7,227 bases of DNA from Fimbriimonadales bacterium (lineage in GTDB: Bacteria > Armatimonadota > Fimbriimonadia > Fimbriimonadales > GBS-DC). Every line of letters starts with the position of its first letter. Position 1 is the first letter of the stretch. This document shows, piece after piece, positions 5,778-7,227 of this stretch. A program made the translations under genes and the position numbers. Where the stretch lies: positions 1 through 7,227 of the forward strand of contig JANXCK010000219.1 in the NCBI GenBank assembly GCA_025060055.1, given 5' to 3'. Under the pieces are notes generated by a model, which ran no database searches, was not told where the DNA came from, and saw only the letters and a program-made list of their open reading frames with translations.

Positions 5778-7227
5778 TTAGAAACCTCCCCTGTCTGCCG
5801 AGCTGGGCTTGCGCAACGGCGACGAACCGCTTAGCTCGGGTCGATCCAGTGTACTCCAGACAATATAACCGTTGTATCGGTTAGGATCAGGATTATTCTG
5901 ATTTTGGGAGTAGTTTTCCCAATACTCCTTAGCATTTAGCTCAAACACTTCTCCAGGAAACTCCTGCACTTGCTCTCTGTTGTTAGAGAGCACGAGCGTT
6001 GTGCCGTTGTAGCTGTTCACAATCAGCACATTCCCGTTGTCCAAGTAGCGTGCTTGGCGCGGTTTGAACAAAATCGGACGCCGCAGGTTGCCTTCGCTAT
6101 CGATTGCAAGCGGGCTGCCGCCCACGAGCCGTCGCATCAAGTTCGTGTAGACCTCGTTGGGCAGCATCCATGTGACGGGCAGGGTGTCGCTAATGTTTCC
6201 CGTGAGAGGCACTTGCAACTCGTAGACGCCCGTGCTGGTGGTGACCAACAGGTAAAGCCCCGCGGAACCTGTGCCGCTGGCGCTCCTTTTGGCGGTGTCC
6301 AGCGCCACGGGTGCGAGGATGGGCACGATGCGTCCGTCAGGCAGAATCATGCGACGAATGTATAGAGTCTGGTCGCGCCCGTTCACGATGAGTTGTAGGG
6401 TAATCATCCCAGCTTCGGGTGTGAGCGGGTCTTGCGGGGTGGGTGCGCTGTTGGAGTTCGGCGTGTTGCTAATCGCGGCTTCGAACGCGCTCACAGCGGC
6501 GTTTTGCACCAGCGTTGCAAACCCGATGCGCGTGGTTTGCCCGTCCCAATACTCAAACCGCTGCGCCGACACATAGCGGTAGTTGCGCTCCAATCGCTGA
6601 GCGGGCGTCATCCAGTAGAGCACGCCCAACATCGGTACGCGGCGCGTCTCGTTGCCCTGCTGATAAGCCCACTCGACGGGCGGACCCACTGTGAAGGTGC
6701 GCAGGTCGACGGTGTAGCGATCGACGATATCGACCACGCGTGCGTTGCCCGCATCGGCAATCGTGTAGTGAATCCAGTATTCCCACTCTTGGCGGTTCAC
6801 ATACGGGTTGCGACGCGCGGGCACATACTCTGTCCAGACTGTGACATCGGTGGGGTTGCGCAGGGTCTCAGGTGCGCCGCTAATGTAGTTCGAGCCGGGC
6901 AAGCGGTTTTGCTGCGCCCACGCCTCATCGCGCAGGTCAAGTACCCCCTCTACTTGGTCATCCGCGTTGCGAATAGCGATACGGTCGGGTATGAAGCGTG
7001 TGATGGTGCGGATTTCCGCGCCCGCGCGGTCGATGATTGCAACGCGGTTGCGCTCTGGCTCCACAATCAGCAGCTCGTTTTCGCCATAGCGATACACGCG
7101 CGCGTTAGGCGTTATCGGGTAGCGTCCCTTGCTGGGCACGATTGAGCCTGTGTAAAACTCCAGCTGTGTGTTCTCGGTAGACCAGACCACGCGCCCAGCG
7201 GTGTCGACTTCCAGCAGGCGGTTCTCA
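5778..7227 (-). CDS. NHL/propeller-type beta-repeat protein, function unknown (5' end outside window)
   Basis: The frame is open from the right window edge to TAA at 5780-5778, giving 482 visible residues. A GTG at 7190 is in frame, but the reading continues upstream of it with good propeller-like sequence (NRLLEVDTAGRVVWS, visible residues 3-17), so it is an internal Val and the true start lies outside. Further repeat-like stretches are NELLIVEPERNRVAIID (about 50-66), DAGNARVVDIVDRY (about 158-171, NHL-like) and a Gly-Asn-rich blade near 392-432 (GNVLIVNSYNGTTLVL). The last 50 residues are rich in Asn, Pro and Ser and contain no anchor or sorting motif. No cysteine is seen. I recognise the fold type but no named family; an arylsulfotransferase-like or other PQQ-like propeller is also possible. 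It sits one base upstream of the giant secreted propeller gene and is probably in the same operon, so a shared extracytoplasmic role is plausible. Whether it has a signal peptide cannot be seen. Confidence 0.9.
   Translation of the reverse strand, partial: ENRLLEVDTAGRVVWSTENTQLEFYTGSIVPSKGRYPITPNARVYRYGENELLIVEPERNRVAIIDRAGAEIRTITRFIPDRIAIRNADDQVEGVLDLRDEAWAQQNRLPGSNYISGAPETLRNPTDVTVWTEYVPARRNPYVNRQEWEYWIHYTIADAGNARVVDIVDRYTVDLRTFTVGPPVEWAYQQGNETRRVPMLGVLYWMTPAQRLERNYRYVSAQRFEYWDGQTTRIGFATLVQNAAVSAFEAAISNTPNSNSAPTPQDPLTPEAGMITLQLIVNGRDQTLYIRRMILPDGRIVPILAPVALDTAKRSASGTGSAGLYLLVTTSTGVYELQVPLTGNISDTLPVTWMLPNEVYTNLMRRLVGGSPLAIDSEGNLRRPILFKPRQARYLDNGNVLIVNSYNGTTLVLSNNREQVQEFPGEVFELNAKEYWENYSQNQNNPDPNRYNGYIVWSTLDRPELSGSSPLRKPSSADRGGF
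5785..5791 (-). promoter_or_regulatory. Shine-Dalgarno of the giant gene, inside the upstream gene
   Basis: On the minus strand GGGGAGG lies 8 bases before the first ATG (5776) and 11 before the second (5773). It overlaps the last sense codons (Arg-Gly-Gly) of the upstream gene, whose TAA at 5780-5778 is followed by a single G and then ATGATG. This layout favours translational coupling: ribosomes ending on the first gene are positioned to restart on the second. Confidence 0.8.

Noticed and set aside
6432..7145. A 237-codon open frame on the plus strand
   Set aside because: It is in exact antisense register to the NHL-like gene, which has repeat motifs on the minus strand throughout this stretch.
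7188..7190. GTG at 7190 as the start of the upstream gene
   Set aside because: The frame continues upstream to the window edge with propeller-type sequence (NRLLEVDTAGRV), so this is an internal Val.

Overview
The window is bacterial and contains two protein-coding genes. Both lie on the minus strand, read right to left, and both run off the window. There is no real intergenic space: the stop of the right-hand gene and the start of the left-hand gene are one base apart. I see no tRNA, rRNA, CRISPR array, insertion sequence, promoter or terminator. GC content is high, near 60% by eye, and TTA, CTA and TCA codons are uncommon.

Right part (5778-7227): the 3' portion of a gene, 482 residues visible with the N-terminus outside the window. 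The product has propeller-type beta repeats, with NHL-like stretches such as DAGNARVVD and NRLLEVDTAGRVVW, around less familiar sequence, and ends in a polar tail.

Left part (1-5776): one uninterrupted reading frame of 1925 codons with no stop before the window edge. It encodes a very large exported protein. Reading from the N-terminus: a signal peptide, a short segment (W36 to G47) typical of PQQ-like beta-propeller proteins, a first golvesin C-terminal-like domain, one propeller blade, a second golvesin-like domain, then seven more blades, a proline-rich linker, and over 1000 residues of mostly unassigned beta-rich sequence. The latter includes a calcium-loop motif (D1189-E1200), a possible Ig-like segment and a second possible propeller. 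Its C-terminus, and therefore any anchor or sorting signal, lies outside the window.

The two genes are probably co-transcribed and translationally coupled: the ribosome binding site of the giant gene is inside the last codons of its neighbour. Both products look like extracytoplasmic beta-propeller proteins that bind or display something at the cell surface. No catalytic site is visible and no substrate can be named. The mix of a huge secreted PQQ-like propeller, golvesin-like domains, almost no cysteine and fairly high GC reminds me of Armatimonadota and similar environmental, often thermophilic, lineages. This is a weak inference from general impression.

The most interesting feature is the giant protein: two golvesin-like modules interrupt an otherwise regular eight-blade propeller between its first strands, and more than half of the visible chain belongs to no family I recognise.
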